A stretch of DNA of 64,000 bases from Darksidea phi (GCA_030770425.1 JASJFT010000065.1:62001-126000), one strand, 5' to 3'. Shown: positions 11,380 to 24,484, numbered from the stretch's first letter. The notes: a model not told the origin generated them from the letters alone. Translations and numbers: made by a program.

Positions 11380-13574
11380 GCTGGGCGGTGAAGATACAGG
11401 AAAAGCGAAGGTTGTCGTGTAGGGTCAGGAAGGTGCTGACTTCTACGACGACGCTCCAGGCGACCGAAGGCTCAATGCTTCAGTGGCGACGGGGAAGGTG
11501 TACCACGCTCGCTGGTGGTTGGGTGGGGAGGAAAGAGAGTGGGTGAAGACTGAGAGGAAGGCGGGACACAAGCGAGGGTTGTTTTAAAGGCGGTGGGAGC
11601 GGAGGCGTGAGCGACCGGGATGATTTGTGGAAAGTGTTGAACCCCAATAGCGCACCTCGGCTTCGGGGCCAAGCGAATAAATCGGGACCTTGCAGTGCGC
11701 CTCCAGACCCTTACTGCGATAGCGCCCTCTGCCATTCGCCCTCTGCCCTTCGTTGACCTCATCCCTCACGGCCAGTGAGTGGCTCCGGCGGTAACAGTGT
11801 GAAAAGAATTTGTGGAACGCGGTGATCGCTTGCCGAAGACAGTGCTGATCGCTGTGTCGAGAATGCTCCAGGCGAGAGTGGCGGTGCAGGAATTATGCAG
11901 CGAATCCAAAGTTCTCACTAATAGCCCGTCGCGCAGAGGTTAGGCCCTTCCGAGCTTCGGCGATACTCAGGCCACATCCGAGCCGGATGCGAAGCCGTCG
12001 TCCGAGTCAGCAGCAAGAGAGCTCTGACGTCTAAAACACTCGTCCACAAATCACAGATCGCATCGTCTACAAGACGAGCTACCTTCGTAGTTTGCGAACA
12101 GCCTCGTCTCGCTGCGCCACGTGGAGAGAAACGCCACCGCTACGCCTCAGACCCTCTGCACGCTTGTCTCTTTTCGGATAGTGTAGACCCTGAACACCAG
12201 CCCTACAGCTAGCGCTATCGCTCTGCTCCACCAAAGCAGACACCTATGCTGAACGCGAACGAATGGACCGACTGTTCGCACCGTCATTACGCCTTCTCCA
12301 GGCAGCTGCTTGTCTGCCGCCTCGGTATCAGATGACAGTCGTACGATGGCGTATTCGTACAGGGTCCAGTCGATTGTGTTGGGAGCCTTGTTGGGCGAAC
12401 AAACATGTGTTGACGGGTTAGGGTTACGATTCCGTGGAATGACGTCGCTGTGCAAGTTAGGACTATGCTCATACCATCCGCCACTTGGCTGCCATACACA
12501 TGCTCAGTCTCATAGAAGTGGCCTGGCCCGTTCTTCGACATCGTTTTATCGGTTTCCGATATCACCTGAGACGACTCCGGACGCCAGTACCAGCTGTAAG
12601 ATGAATGACTGGCATGTTGTGTAGGCTTCAACCATGCATCGGTTATCGACTGGACAAGGCTCCACGGAGCACGGGAGCAATGCCATAGAGGCCAGCTCCA
12701 AGAGGGCGGCAGTCCGCGCGACCAAAGTGGTAGATGAGCAAGCAGCTGAGCAGCAACAAATACCTCCCCGCTGGAAGAACATCGGCATCCGGCGACGATG
12801 CGCTCTCGAAATTTTCTAGCACCAAGCCTAGACATACCTTCGCCTCTTCAAGTGTGTGGGGTGTCGAGGCGGACGACGAGGGGCTCGTCGGAGGCGACCG
12901 GCTCACGTGCCTCGGACCCGCTACTAACCAATTACACATTCAGCTGCCAGCTTATCAGTAACCTCTATCGTGACGCCCTTAGCAAAACCATGTGTGGCCG
13001 CCCGGCGAGCCACACGTCTCCCACTTCAGTCATCCAATGCCGGGGATAAGTAACGATGCTCCCGGAGGCCAACGATGCATCGGTCGCTTCCACCAGACGG
13101 CTTTCACGAGTCGGGCTTGGGACATGGACCCGTACCTGATGCAAAAATTCCGCATCGCAGGCGTTGGCAAAGACAAAGCATCTATCAGTTCAGCAGCATA
13201 AAGCCCGACGAGCCAGCAATCAACGAGCGTCATCACCGGCTATCAGCCTCTGCATCGCTTTTGCAAGCAACTCCTCAATTGGCTATCCGCAACACATCCC
13301 CGCATTATCAAAGCACAAAAAGCATTCCCGTGTCCAGTCCCCTGCTAGCGCACACGACCATCATCCGAGCCGATTCGCGACTTTTTGCTCATCCACGCAT
13401 CTGAACCTCTCAAGCCATCTACTTCATAGCTCTCAAGTCCACCCCATTCTCTTATCAGGCGCTCGGCGATCTTTCTGCGCCCCGCGATCCATCTCAAGCG
13501 CATGAAGGGTTGAAATAACGCGACAGGTTCCACCAAACCCTGGTCAAAAGTGACATCCTTCAAACTTCGACAAA
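11380..13574. other. 2.2 kb intergenic region upstream of OLE1 and permease
   Basis: This long divergent region separates OLE1 from the purine permease. Several short open frames exist on both strands but overlap one another and show no family motif. It most likely carries extended promoters for both genes. The final 150 bp before the permease are C-rich. Confidence 0.45.
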
Positions 13575-15429
13575 ATGGCTCAAGATCGTATTGGCCCCGA
13601 CCACGGCCCGAAGCGCAGCTTTGGAGACAAAGCACGTCGCTCCATGAAGGCCCTCACAACACGGTAAGAACCCAATACTCAAACTAGCTTGAGACTAACA
13701 GCACCAAGGGAGGGCCTCGTCGGCTCCTACGACTATGTATTTCTCTTCAAGCCCAACCTTCCTTTCATGAAGAAGGAACGACTAGCAGCGCCCTTCTTTG
13801 GACTCCACGACAAGATGCCCGTACTCCTCGCTCTACTCCTTGGGTTTCAACATGCTTTGTCTATGTTGGCTGGTGTCATCACTCCACCCATCATCCTCGC
13901 AAACGCTGCCCATCTAACCCCGAATGTGCAACAATACCTCGTTTCGACTTCGTTGATCGTTTGCGGCATTCTCTCCTGTGTCCAGATCACAAGATTCCAC
14001 ATCTACAAGACACCTTACTATATTGGGACCGGCTTAATCTCAGTCGTAGGGACATCGTTTGCGACGATCCCCGTGGCGACTGGAGCGCTCTCTCAGATGT
14101 ATGCCACCGGGTTTTGTCCTTCTGCCGCGGACGGTACTCCTCTCCCTTGCCCGGACGGCTACGGCGCTATCATTGGCACCGCATGTGTCTGCGCTCTCCT
14201 CGAAATTCTCATGTCTTTCACCCCACCCAGGATCTTGAAGCGCATCTTTCCACCTCTGGTTACAGGTCCCACCGTCATGCTTATCGGCGTCAAACTTATC
14301 CAATCCGGCTTCCAGAACTGGGCCGGTGGTAGCGGCGACTGCAAGAGCAGGCCCACATCCGGTCTCTTCCAGCTCTGCCCGAATATCAATGCCCCCCGTC
14401 CTCTTCCCTGGGGTAGCGCTGAATTCATCGGCCTCGGCTTCTCCGTCTTCATCACCATTATCATTTGCGAACGCTTCGGCGCGCCAATTATGAAGTCTAC
14501 TGCTGTTGTTATCGGTCTTTTGGTTGGCTGCATCATTGCCGGCGCGACCGGCTACTTTGACCGCAAATCCATTGATTCGTCGCCTGCTGTGTCCTTCATC
14601 TGGGTACACACCTTCAAACTCAGCGTCTACGGGCCTATAGTGTTACCCCTGCTAGCCGTGTATATGGTGCTTGCTATGGAGGCTATTGGCGATATTACCG
14701 CGACTTGCGATGTCTCCCGTCTTGAAGTCGATGGCGAGCTTTTCGATAGCCGTATCCAGGGTGGTGTGCTAGCAGATGGTCTCAATGGCATCATTGCTGC
14801 TCTCTGCACCATCACGCCCATGTCGACTTTCGCCCAAAACAACGGTGTTATTGCACTCACTCGCTGCGCGAATCGCAAAGCGGGTTATGCGTGCTGCTTC
14901 TGGCTCATCATCATGGGCATCTTCGCCAAGTTTGCTGCCGCGCTGGTAGCTATTCCTTCCGCGGTACTTGGAGGCATGACAACTTTCCTCTTCTCAGCTG
15001 TTACGGTCTCCGGTATCAGGATTATCAGCACGATGCCCTTTACCCGCCGCAACAGGTTCATCCTCACTGCCGGCTTCGCCCTTGGCTTCGGCGCTACCAT
15101 GGTTCCCAAGTAAGTCGATCCTTTCTCCGACATCTGCCACAACGCTAACATCGCCTAGCTGGTTCTCCTACGTCTTCACCTACAGCGGTGACAACCGCTC
15201 CCTCACTGGCTTCTACAATGCCATCGAGCTCGTCATGGAAACTGGCTTTGCACTCGTCGCGCTCGTCACCGTCATCCTCAATCTCGCCCTCCCCGAGGAA
15301 ATTGAAGACGAAGAGACGCCGGAGCTTACAGCCAACGATGCAGACGAGGTGAAGGATGAAGAGGAGTGGAACAGGATCCGTGGTAACAAGATGAGCAATG
15401 AGGAAGCTGTGCCTGCCAAGGCGGCTTAG
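13575..15429 (+). CDS. Uric acid / xanthine permease (NAT/NCS2 family)
   Basis: This is a plasma-membrane H+ symporter of the nucleobase-ascorbate transporter family, closest in type to Aspergillus UapA and UapC. Exons 13575-13663, 13709-15109 and 15159-15429 give 586 residues, matching the family. The cytosolic N-terminus leads into YDYVFLFKPNLPFMKKERLAAP and KMPVLLALLLGFQHALSMLAG, followed by about 12-14 membrane segments. The NAT signature QNNGVIALTRCANRKAGY lies near residue 405, and the preceding helix has ITATCDVSRLEV. The first intron uses a CCAAG acceptor, chosen because it alone keeps the conserved REGLVGSYDY frame. The C-terminal tail is acidic. Substrate choice between urate, xanthine and both cannot be read with certainty. 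Confidence 0.93.
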
Positions 15430-16410
15430 AGTGTTGATTGACATCCATGGGGGTTGGAAATGACGAGTAATGAATTTGATGATTTGAAAAGCTTCTGTAC
15501 ATGTACTTTTAAGCACACAGCGCCGTCATACTTGGGAGAGCCGCGTTAACTATACCCTCATTATTCAATATACCATGGTTACCACCACAAGCTCACGCCA
15601 TTATTCTCATATACATTTCTAGTCCGTAGTCCCTTCTCACCGTCCCGCCAAGGACCAAGTATACCTCAAAGACAATCAAGGCCCCCATCAACTCCATGTA
15701 CTATCCACCCCACACAAGACGCAAACCCGCCCACTCCGTTCGGTATACGTTCAATTTCTCCCCTCTCTTCCATTCAATCAAGATTATATCTTACAAGTCC
15801 ATGTATACACCATAAAATGCTAGCCCGAAACCCATATAGCAACAAACAATCTTCCCCTCCACTAAGATGATACAGAAAATCACTCGGCTTTTAATCTACT
15901 AGTGTTGTCGAGGTGGTACTATTGTAATAGGTAGCTATCTATACAGAATACTAGATATACAGGGACTTGTACTCTGGTGCTGTAATTAAACTTGGGAAAG
16001 CTTGCAACTAGTCTAGAAAGCGCATACTACGGTACGGTCAAGTATTGGACTTATTACTTCTCAGCGGACCTGGTTAAGAGGTCTTTCTATTATTGGGCGG
16101 GCTTGGAAGCATACGTTTTGTCATCCGAGCAGTATAATATATGTTGATATTAATTTTTCGCCACCGATTGGGAAAGTGCGAATAGGATCCTTGCGGGCGT
16201 GATTGTATTGTATATATATATTGCTATCTCTGGCGGGATGTAGAAATATTATAGACTATACCGTATGTCACTTTGTTCGCTGGCTTCTAGACGGGGGCTA
16301 CTCGTGCTCCCTCGACTTGCAACCAACACCCAATTCCCGTGCTTTAATGCCTCCTTTATCATCCCTTTTCAAACATAGATTGGTAAATCTCTCTCACCAC
16401 ATACCCGCCA
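15430..16410. other. AT-rich convergent intergenic region
   Basis: This 981 bp segment lies between the convergent stops of the permease and EED. It is clearly richer in A+T than its surroundings, especially around 15780-16250, and has no supported gene. It should hold the two 3' UTRs. Confidence 0.5.
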
Positions 16411-18318
16411 TCACTCTGTGCCTTCTTTCCTACCGACGCTCGTCTCGGGGGGTGGCACACCGTGCTCCCACCGATGCAGCACATTGATCAGACTGAAATC
16501 TCCAACCCCAACGCACCACTGCCCATCTCTGCTCCATGCAAACTGACGAAAAACGAAACTGTACTTTTGCACCGTAATCTCTCTGTGCACCTCGACGGAA
16601 CAGAATGGATCGCCGATGCCACGAGTGGCTTTGGAAGGCTTCCCGTTTTTGCCCTTTGTAGACACTGACACGGTGGATTGCGCACCAGAAGTACCGGAGT
16701 TGTTAGAGCCAGAGCTTCCTTCGCGAATATGGCGAGGGAGGCTTTTCTTATCCTTGTTGTCGGCAGCAGCGTTGTCACCTATACCAAGATCCTCTAGACG
16801 CTGCAAGTCCCACAGGAAAATCTTACTCTTTTCGTTCCCGGCCACGAGGATGGGATGAGCGCCGAGTTCGTGGAAGAGACCGAAGCGCACGTAGAACTGA
16901 TGGTGATCGGGCAAGTCGAATTTGATGAGTCGTTGGAAGCGGCCGCCCCATGCGGAGCGCGTGCCTGGGATGGAAGATGAGGCGATGGTCACTTTGGTGT
17001 GGCTGTTCACGGCTGTGGAGATAGGTACTGGGGCTGGGCCTGGAGGCGGGCGGTCTGAGCTGAAGTTGTCGATCTTCCACAACTCGATATTGTCTTCTCG
17101 GGCTGCGTGGGAGATTATGAGGTCGTTGTACCAGCGGACACTGGACACTGGTTAGCACGAAGTTGCTTTTCGGAGTACTGGGATACCATCTACCAGTCAA
17201 CGAAGTCGGTATGAATTTCAGTTGTAGAAAAGTGCGGGTAATGAACTAGCGCTGGTCTGTCGGTTCCCATGCGTTCCGCCAGATCATCTGGGATCATCCA
17301 CTGAACCCGTTAGTGCGTCGCTCCGCTGGGGACGGATGCAAGCGTACTGACTAGGTTTACTTTCGTATCCATACCTGCCGAAAGAATGTATTGGCCTTTT
17401 CGGTGATAGGCCTGGTTGACGTTAGGTTTTGTTGGCTTGGACGACGAAGTTGTACCCACGATGGAAAGAATCTGATCTTTATGACCCTGTCCGAAGCATA
17501 TGGCTGCCGTTGGCTGCTTCTCGTGGGCAGGATTAAGGCTCCATATCCGGAGGCTGTGATCGGCTGAGCAGGAGGCGAGTATGGTTGGATCCAGTGGTGA
17601 GATGGCAAGGTCGTTCACGGCCTAGAAGCCGTTAATTCACGTGGAGGAAGCAGCGTAAGCCATCCGTCTTGCTTACAGCTCCATGTCCTATAAGCGTCTG
17701 GTATCGAGTCAGTACGGCACTCGCTTGGATGCACATCGTCTTACCGTCACCAGGGCTCCTGTGACGACGTTGAGGACCTTGATTTGAGAGTTTCCAGTCA
17801 CACAGACAAGCGGATCTCCATTCTCAGCTTGGGACCATTCAACGCTGTTGTAAGCCAGCGGCTATGGCGTGAAGCAGAAACATTAGCAAAGTGATACATC
17901 ACACCCAGCTCAAGCAGGCCGTACCTCGCCGTCTGCGTTACTTTCCTGCTCGTCCTCGAACATTCGCAGCACGTCAATTGTGGAGTTGGCGTCGAGGACG
18001 CATCGGCAGATGACGGTCTGGAGATATCAGCAGAGGTCACAAGAGAGCGCGGAGAGCACGCACATAACGACCACCCACGGCAGCAAAAACAGGATCCTCG
18101 CCAGGGAGTGTGTATGGGTAGAACTTCACATCGTACCATTGAGCTGGCAAGTCAGTCGGCGATGCGGTGGCTGGAGATGGGTTTCACTCACTCTGCTCCA
18201 AGGCTGCCGTTCCCTGTATGGCAGTTAGCGGGATGGTTCAGGAGGCGGCTTGTCCCGAGAGGCGTACTTGGAGCCTGATGGATGCTCGCAGCGTGGGCAG
18301 CTCGCCGTGTGTATGCAT
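16411..18318 (-). CDS. EED: Polycomb PRC2 subunit EED (WD40)
   Basis: EED is the WD40 propeller of Polycomb repressive complex 2. It reads H3K27me3 and supports the methyltransferase in facultative heterochromatin. Nine exons were deduced: 18268-18318, 18192-18213, 18064-18143, 17925-18017, 17745-17861, 17677-17697, 17352-17621, 17194-17300 and 16411-17140, giving 496 residues. Diagnostic segments are WYDVKFYPYTLPGEDPVF, GHGAAVNDLAISPLDPTILA, the blade HSLRIWSLNP, GQYILSAGMDTKVNLW, and FVDCVRWYNDLIISHA with ENIELWKI-like repeats after it. The DCVRW motif is restored exactly by the last splice. The C-terminal blade carries a Ser/Gly/Lys-rich insertion (about residues 380-425). Two exons are only 22 and 21 nt. 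The start is tentative; a longer N-terminus spliced from further upstream is possible. Confidence 0.88.
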
Positions 18319-19616
18319 GCCGTGGTAGGATGAGCTGTGCGGGCAGCCAACTAATGCAAAGGGAACCCTTAGTCCGGGAGCCGTGCCAGGACCCCGTCTC
18401 TCGGGCATGGAGCTTACCGAAAAGGGTGAAATGCAATGTGATTGGTGGCTAGCGGAGGAGCTCAGCGCTGGATACGAGGAGGGTGCGAGCAAGGAAGACA
18501 CTGTGTTGATGCCCAAGTGCGGTCACTGTGCAGGGCGTTCCTTGCGGTGGGGCATGCATGGGCACACTGGTTCTGGTGTCTGGGAGAGGATTTGCGTCCA
18601 ATTGAACGTGGGAGGCAGCGGGAATGTGTGAAGCAGCTGCACGCAAGATGCTACAGGCTTGGCACCAGGCCGCTAGCGCGAGGTGGATCGTCGATGGCAG
18701 AACCACAAGCCGACAGTTGAAACTGTGCCACCGGGCACTTGTCAAGTAATTGTTTGCAGAAGATGTTGGACAGACTCCAGCGGGGACGTCTCTTCGGTGA
18801 TTACAGCAACGGCCCTCGGACCGTTCTGCACGCCTCCGTGGCCTGTGGCGAGGCCGCCTGTCCCGGGGGGAAATCATCACTCGGCCGTGACAGCCCGTGT
18901 TCTGCAACGCCCTGTGCGACGAGGAACACGGGGGCGTCTGCCGATGCTTGCTTTCGCGCAGGTTGATCCCGCTGGTGTCGACAGCGGCAGAGCATCAAAC
19001 GCTGAGCTGGGGTGCATCGCCCGCTAGCAGCACACCAGTGGCTTCTTCGCCCGGCCCGAGCTACGTCTGCTACCTTGACACCAACATAGCCCTCTGCAGA
19101 TACGGTTGCTCTTCTGACAGCGCCTTTGGCAGCTCGCGGACGGTGTGGCGTTGCCGTCCCGCTGCCGCCCCCCCTGTCTACGCATCCTGGCCTCGCGCCT
19201 GCAGCAATTCTGTCTGCTCCCGCTGTCATGCAGCATGGGCGTTTGACTGCCGCCACCCCAGCCGGACGGGAGATGCCAAATCCCCATATATGACTTCGTC
19301 GAATGGTCCTGTCTCTCTTCTCTCCTCGCCTGCTCGAGCGTCGCCTAGCAGCCGCTACCTCGTACGCGTGAGCCCTCTGTGACCCGCTACTACGTCGAGC
19401 CTTTCTGTGCCTCCCAACCTTATCCGGACCGTTCCACTGTGCGTCTAACGACCCCTAGTGGAACCCTGCGTCCGCCTACTTGTACAAGTGCCTGTCTTCC
19501 CCCCCGACTCGCCTCTGAGTCCCCTCTCCAACGCCGGCCCAGAGCGAATTGCTAGATTCGACCTCCCCGGCCAAGCTAGGAGAAAAAGACCATATCGCCT
19601 GCTCCCCATTCAAACC
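18319..19616. other. GC-rich divergent region between EED and PAS gene
   Basis: About 1.3 kb separate the two putative start codons. The part from roughly 18,780 to 19,560 is GC- and C-rich with overlapping open frames in several phases, which looks like a long promoter and leader. A CCAAT motif (minus-strand CACCAATCAC) lies near 18,445. An additional EED N-terminal exon could be hidden in the first 300 bp. Confidence 0.4.
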
Positions 19617-21164
19617 ATGGATACTACCTTCATTACCATCCATGGTATGTCGACATGTCACGTCAGCCTATGACCTGCAACTGACGCCACTAGACCTCAC
19701 CGAGGACGCCCATATCCTCTACTCTTCCGACTCCATTGTCGACATCCTCGGCCACACTCCGGACGAGGTCGTCAATCGATCTTGCTGGGAGTTCTTCCAT
19801 CCCGACGAAGTCCCAGTTGCAAAGCAGCTCCACAGTCGGGGCGTGAGGCTCGACAAGGCTGCCGTGCTGTCCTACTGTCGTATCAAGAACCGCCAAGGCG
19901 ATTGGGTCGGCTGCGAATGCTGCTTCTCCATCGTCTACGATGTTATGGTCTGTTGTACCTCCATCTATCGCCAGGGGATGAACAGCCAGAGTGAGTGGCC
20001 TGTCATGCAGTCCTCGCACTTGCTAACACCACCTTAGAACGAGCTATCGATGCCCCGCTGGTTCGTAAGCTGTTCTCGAGCTCGCCCAAGGATCCTCGCT
20101 ACCACATGTTGTCCCATCTATCCAGCAAGTTTTCTCTTGGCCCCGAAAATCAGACGCATGAGCCTCGAGCCGCTCTCTTCCTCAACCGTTTCACGCGGAC
20201 TCTGACCATCATGTATGCCACTAGTGGTATTGAGCAAATCATCGGCATCCCAAGCGAGGAAATAATAGGAAAGAGCTTCTATTTCTGCATCGAGCAGAAT
20301 TGCCTCGAGGGCGCCGTCAAGTGTGTCGAGTCTGCCAAAGGCAACGACTCCATCGCTTACTTACGTTTTATCTTCCGCGATCCACGCCAGCCTGATGCCT
20401 CCGACGGACCAACTTCCGATAGTGAGGATGACATTATGACCGACATCGCTTCCGAGGATGAGCCCGAGTCTAGTGTGGAGGCTGGTGGGCCCTCTTCTTT
20501 GCGCCATGAGTCTTCCAACGAGCATTCACACTCATCCACCGACATGAGCGTTGGCGGCGGCGAAGGTGCTTCAATTTCTCATGCCGCCTCGAACAACAGC
20601 GTGCATCCCTCCAACAGAGCTTCTGCCAATCGCACTTCGTCTTCGGCACTGTCACCATACTCCGAAGCACGTGACGAGCCCATCGAGCTAGAGGCTGTTG
20701 TTTCTTGCACGTCCGATGGGTTGGTCGTCTGTCTGCGCCGTGCCCGCCCCATGGTGCCTACCGCGCAACTGCCAACTATCGAGACTCCTCAGCATACCGG
20801 CGTCTTCGCTGCTCCTTGGGCACCGCAGCCGATTTTCCAGCCTGCATTGCCACAGCCACCCCCATACCCACTTGGTGCCCAGCATCCTGCAATGGCGCAG
20901 ACGGGACCCCCTTCGGTATTTCAGAATGCTTTCATGCAGAGCATCCGCGATGTCGCCGTGTTTGCATGGGCCCTTGTCGGCATCAACGGGAGCCTCACGG
21001 ACTATTCTCGTGGCAAGCCTATCGGCGAGAGTCAGCCGCCAGGTGGCTTTCCTGTCTGGGATCCTTCACCTGATGATAAGTCGTCTGTGGTACCCTCAGG
21101 CTATATATCGGGTTCAGGAAGATCTTCAAGCAATGATCCCTTTGGCGATCCAGGTCTTAGCTAA
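19617..21164 (+). CDS. PAS-domain protein, conserved in filamentous fungi
   Basis: PAS domains sense ligands or mediate protein contacts; the role of this family is not known to me. Exons 19617-19644, 19694-19990 and 20038-21164 give 483 residues. The first PAS domain (about residues 8-110) has AHILYSSDSIVDILGHTPDEV and NRSCWEFFHPDEVP. A second PAS-like unit (about 140-235) has RTLTIMYATSGIEQIIG and EIIGKSFYFCIEQNC. Between residues 255 and 335 there is an acidic then Ser-rich linker, and the C-terminus is Pro-rich with a short hydrophobic helix (DVAVFAWALVGING). There is no DNA-binding or kinase domain, so an adaptor or co-regulator role is only a guess. The first exon encodes just nine residues, but they fit the conserved start of PAS-A. 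Confidence 0.85.
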
Positions 21165-22135
21165 GGAACCAGCACGAAGCCGACATCACAGCACCGCAAT
21201 GACGTGCTCCGAAGCTGATGGATTCGTGTAGAGCTGACTTTATGGAGCAAACACGGCTATTAGATTGCATACTCAACACACCAACAGTCTCTGGACTGGC
21301 AGATGGGAGATATACCGATACTGGAGTACGGCAATGAGCAAAAGGGCACAGATTGTCATGAAATCTTGACACCACATGTTCCAAGCACACTATGATCATC
21401 ACCACGAAGATATAGTAATGAATCTTTTCGCACTAAAAAGATAGCGAATCAAAAGCAACAAATACTATACATAGTTTCAGTCGCTCATTTTTTCATCCTG
21501 TGTAGCTATTGACGCCGATCATTCTCAGCCAGAAATGCCGTCCTAGAGGTATCAGAGTAGCGGCCGCGCCCGCGACCTAGAAAATGAGTCTCTCGAAACA
21601 TTTTACGCACCGCATTCTTTACCGGAGTCGCTGCAGTACCGCATTTACAGCGTCGCAGATAGACAAAGTCTCGCTAAATTGGCGACACATTATTTCTAGT
21701 GAACACGAGGTAAGACGTGTACACCTCTATCAACTTACGACAATATGTCACTCACATCTATTCCGAACATGAAGGCGCCTGCTTCTACCTTGCTCGTACC
21801 TACTTCGGTCTCGAACACAATATCGACGAGTGAATGTGCTTATGTTTGTTCGATACCGTAGCAGCAGGGTTTGCTTTCTTGTTCTCTTTGTCTTCGCGAG
21901 CTTGGACATCGTACTCCACCTTGGTTCGGGCATCTTGTTTGTTACATGCCGCAGTTCTTTGTCCCTACATGGGGCGGGCTATGATGCTTCCGACGCGCCA
22001 TTTCTTGTGGCCTTCTCGCTTTACTGCTGATATCTCAGTTCTTGCCTTCCTCTTGTCTTCCTGAGTTTGACCCAAGGTCCACGCATATCGCGCCTTCGAT
22101 ACGCAGCAAAGGTGATACAAACATACTCCGACACC
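21165..22135 (+). other. Intergenic region between PAS and cupredoxin-like genes
   Basis: This 971 bp tandem-gene spacer contains the PAS gene 3' UTR and the promoter of the next gene. It is moderately AT-rich around 21,400-21,500. Short open frames here have no recognisable features. Confidence 0.45.
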
Positions 22136-23786
22136 ATGATCTCCCCTCGAAGGATGTTTTCCTCGAAGGCATCTCCGTTCTGGACACTTATTCTTTTCAC
22201 CATCTTCTCCCTTTTCGCGTCCTTGTCTCCGTCGATGTCGGCTCAAGCCCAGTCGACGAGGCCAGCGAAAACGCCTGACCCGTCTGCTACAACAAATAAG
22301 CCGAGTTCGTCGATACCAATCCCTTCGTCCGCAAGTTCGACAAGTACCAGTGCAAAAGCAGTCCAAACGCACAAAATCCAAGTCGGACTGGCGGATCACA
22401 AGTTCAAGCCTGATAGTGTGCAGGCGGCTGTCGGTGATGTAAGATGCCCTCTACATATCTCCCCTCCCATCTCCAGTATAATAGCGAGAACCAATAGTTC
22501 AAATGTGGAACGTGTCCGACTGACTGGCTTTTCTGATAGATTGTCGAATTTTTGTTCTTCCCCCGAAACCACTCCGTCGTCCGTGCCGAATACCAATACC
22601 CCTGCATTCCCTACGAGATGACGGGCCCCAATAAGCAAGGTTTCTTCTCTGGCTTCCACTACATGGACACCGTATCAGAAAAGGTAAGTCCAGCCACCTT
22701 CTATCACAACTCCCCTCCTACTAGCCCTCTGCTCGGTCTCATAGCGATATAGACATGCACTTGCTAACCCACACCAACAGCCTCCCACATACCGACTCCT
22801 CATAAACGACACGACGCCACAATTCTTCTACTGCTCCGCCCCAGGCTCCTGCACCAAGCACGGCATGGTCGGCGTCATCAATCCTAACTCAACAACTACC
22901 CTCGAAACGCAGCGCAACCTCGCCCTCACCGCCGACTACGCACTCAGCCCGGGCGAACCCTTCCCCACAGAATCCACTCCACCCACCCACTCCAACACCC
23001 CCTCTGCTTCCCCGCCCTACACCTCGCCCAAACTCACAACAGGCGCTATCGCAGGCATAGCCATCGCATGCGTAGGCGTCGTCGTCCTAGGCGGACTACT
23101 AATCTTCTTCTGGGCCAAGTTCAGAAGCCTCCACGACGAGCTGAAACGCAAAAACAGCACCGTAACCCGCACCTCTTCACCCCACAGTCCGCCCATGGCC
23201 TTCTGGAGCACAGCCCCAAGTCCCTCCTCGTACACGCAGACACCCCTGTCCAGCCACGCAAAACCTGGCCTGGGCACCCTACCACCCGCATACTTCCCCT
23301 ACTACCCACCGGGCACAGCGACGTCGACGAACGGCTTCGCCTCCAGTGGGGGAAGAGTGAGCCGGAGTGCCAGCTACAGAAGCATGGGCGGTACCTTGGA
23401 CGCATCGCCCGACGCCTCAGACACGTATAAATTAACCCATACCTCCGATATGACGTCGCCCACCGATCCTAGTATCGTTCCTGTGGGGCCGTATGGGAGG
23501 CAGATGCAGGATTTACAACGGATGGCTGGGCCGGATGCGCGGTAAGCCTTCTCTCTTATTGTTTTTTGCCTCTACCCTTGTATCTTACCTCTCTCTTTCT
23601 ACCTCTTTTTCTAGTCTGTGAGTAAGGCAAGTTTGCTGACGTGAAAGTAGATCACCGGATAGTAGGCTCGTAGAAAGAAGGTACTTTAAAACTGAGAGCG
23701 GACGGCCGGTGACGCTTCATGTGAATCAGGAGTATGGGCCCGTGGAACTGGAGGATACGAGTGTAAAGCCGGGTAGTCCCACATGA
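22136..23786 (+). CDS. Extracellular serine-rich cupredoxin-like membrane protein
   Basis: Four exons, 22136-22438, 22540-22683, 22781-23541 and 23651-23786, give 447 residues. A signal peptide (about residues 1-38, hydrophobic WTLILFTIFSLFASL) is followed by a Ser/Thr/Pro-rich linker. A plastocyanin-like fold spans about 78-200, recognised by QVGLADHKFKPDSVQAAVGD, VEFLFFPRNHSVVRAEY, PCIPYE and FYCSAPGSCTKHGMVGVIN. The His, Cys and His-x-x-Met arrangement suggests a type 1 copper site. One transmembrane helix (GAIAGIAIACVGVVVLGGLLIFFW) and a Pro/Ser-rich cytosolic tail of about 190 residues follow. This architecture is common in filamentous ascomycetes and is usually annotated as an extracellular serine-rich protein. 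Its biological role is not established. Confidence 0.87.
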
Positions 23787-24484
23787 AACCCTTTTGCTGT
23801 TCTCAAATGCTCTATGTACATGATGTAAATGCAAGATACCCTTTCGTAAACAATTTCTTCGCACGCATTTATTGTGTGAAAGATGGTATAAGCGTGGGCT
23901 GGGGACGCGTCGATTCCACCAACCCACACAAGAACATCAAAAGGGTATAGTTAGTAGTCATGACAACACCATGAAAGATAGATAGCTGTAAAACTCTGAA
24001 CTCTTTCCCATTTGGGTTTGTTCAATTCCGCATCTATCAACCACCCTCTGCCGATTCGCAGCAACAGCCATCGCCTGCGACCCGTTTATTTTTGCGCCTT
24101 TCATCAGGAACAAGAACGCCGATCGGATGCTGTACTAGCAAACCTTCTCAGCAACGCCTTCATCCCACCGCCTACAAAAACGCCGCATCCTTTCCATGTC
24201 CTTGTGCCAAAGGTTACTCAGAGGAATGATCAGCGTAAACGCCCACATCCATCCTGGAGAGAAGCAGAAGTCCTCCCCAAGCAGAGATCATAGCGTGACC
24301 CGAAAACGCTCAGCACAAATCGTTATAAAAAAGGAAAACAAGGCCCATCGAAGCATTATATAATGTACACCGGGAAGAATTCCCCGAAACGTGGGTATAA
24401 CTTGGAAAGAAAGCGTGCTCAGCGTAAACCCCGCCGAGCACCTCGTTGAACATAGCAAATAGAAGGAGCTGAGATAAGTAGCGC
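23787..24484. other. Convergent region, cupredoxin-like gene / SET3
   Basis: This 698 bp gap lies between two convergent stop codons. No supported gene was seen; it should contain both 3' UTRs. Confidence 0.45.

Noticed and set aside
12415..12426. GGGTTAGGGTTA, telomere-like
   Set aside because: Only two units occur, in the middle of a gene-bearing region. This is too short for an interstitial telomere.
14040..14609. 189-codon frame antisense to the purine permease
   Set aside because: It is a composition shadow of membrane-helix codons in a well-supported gene.
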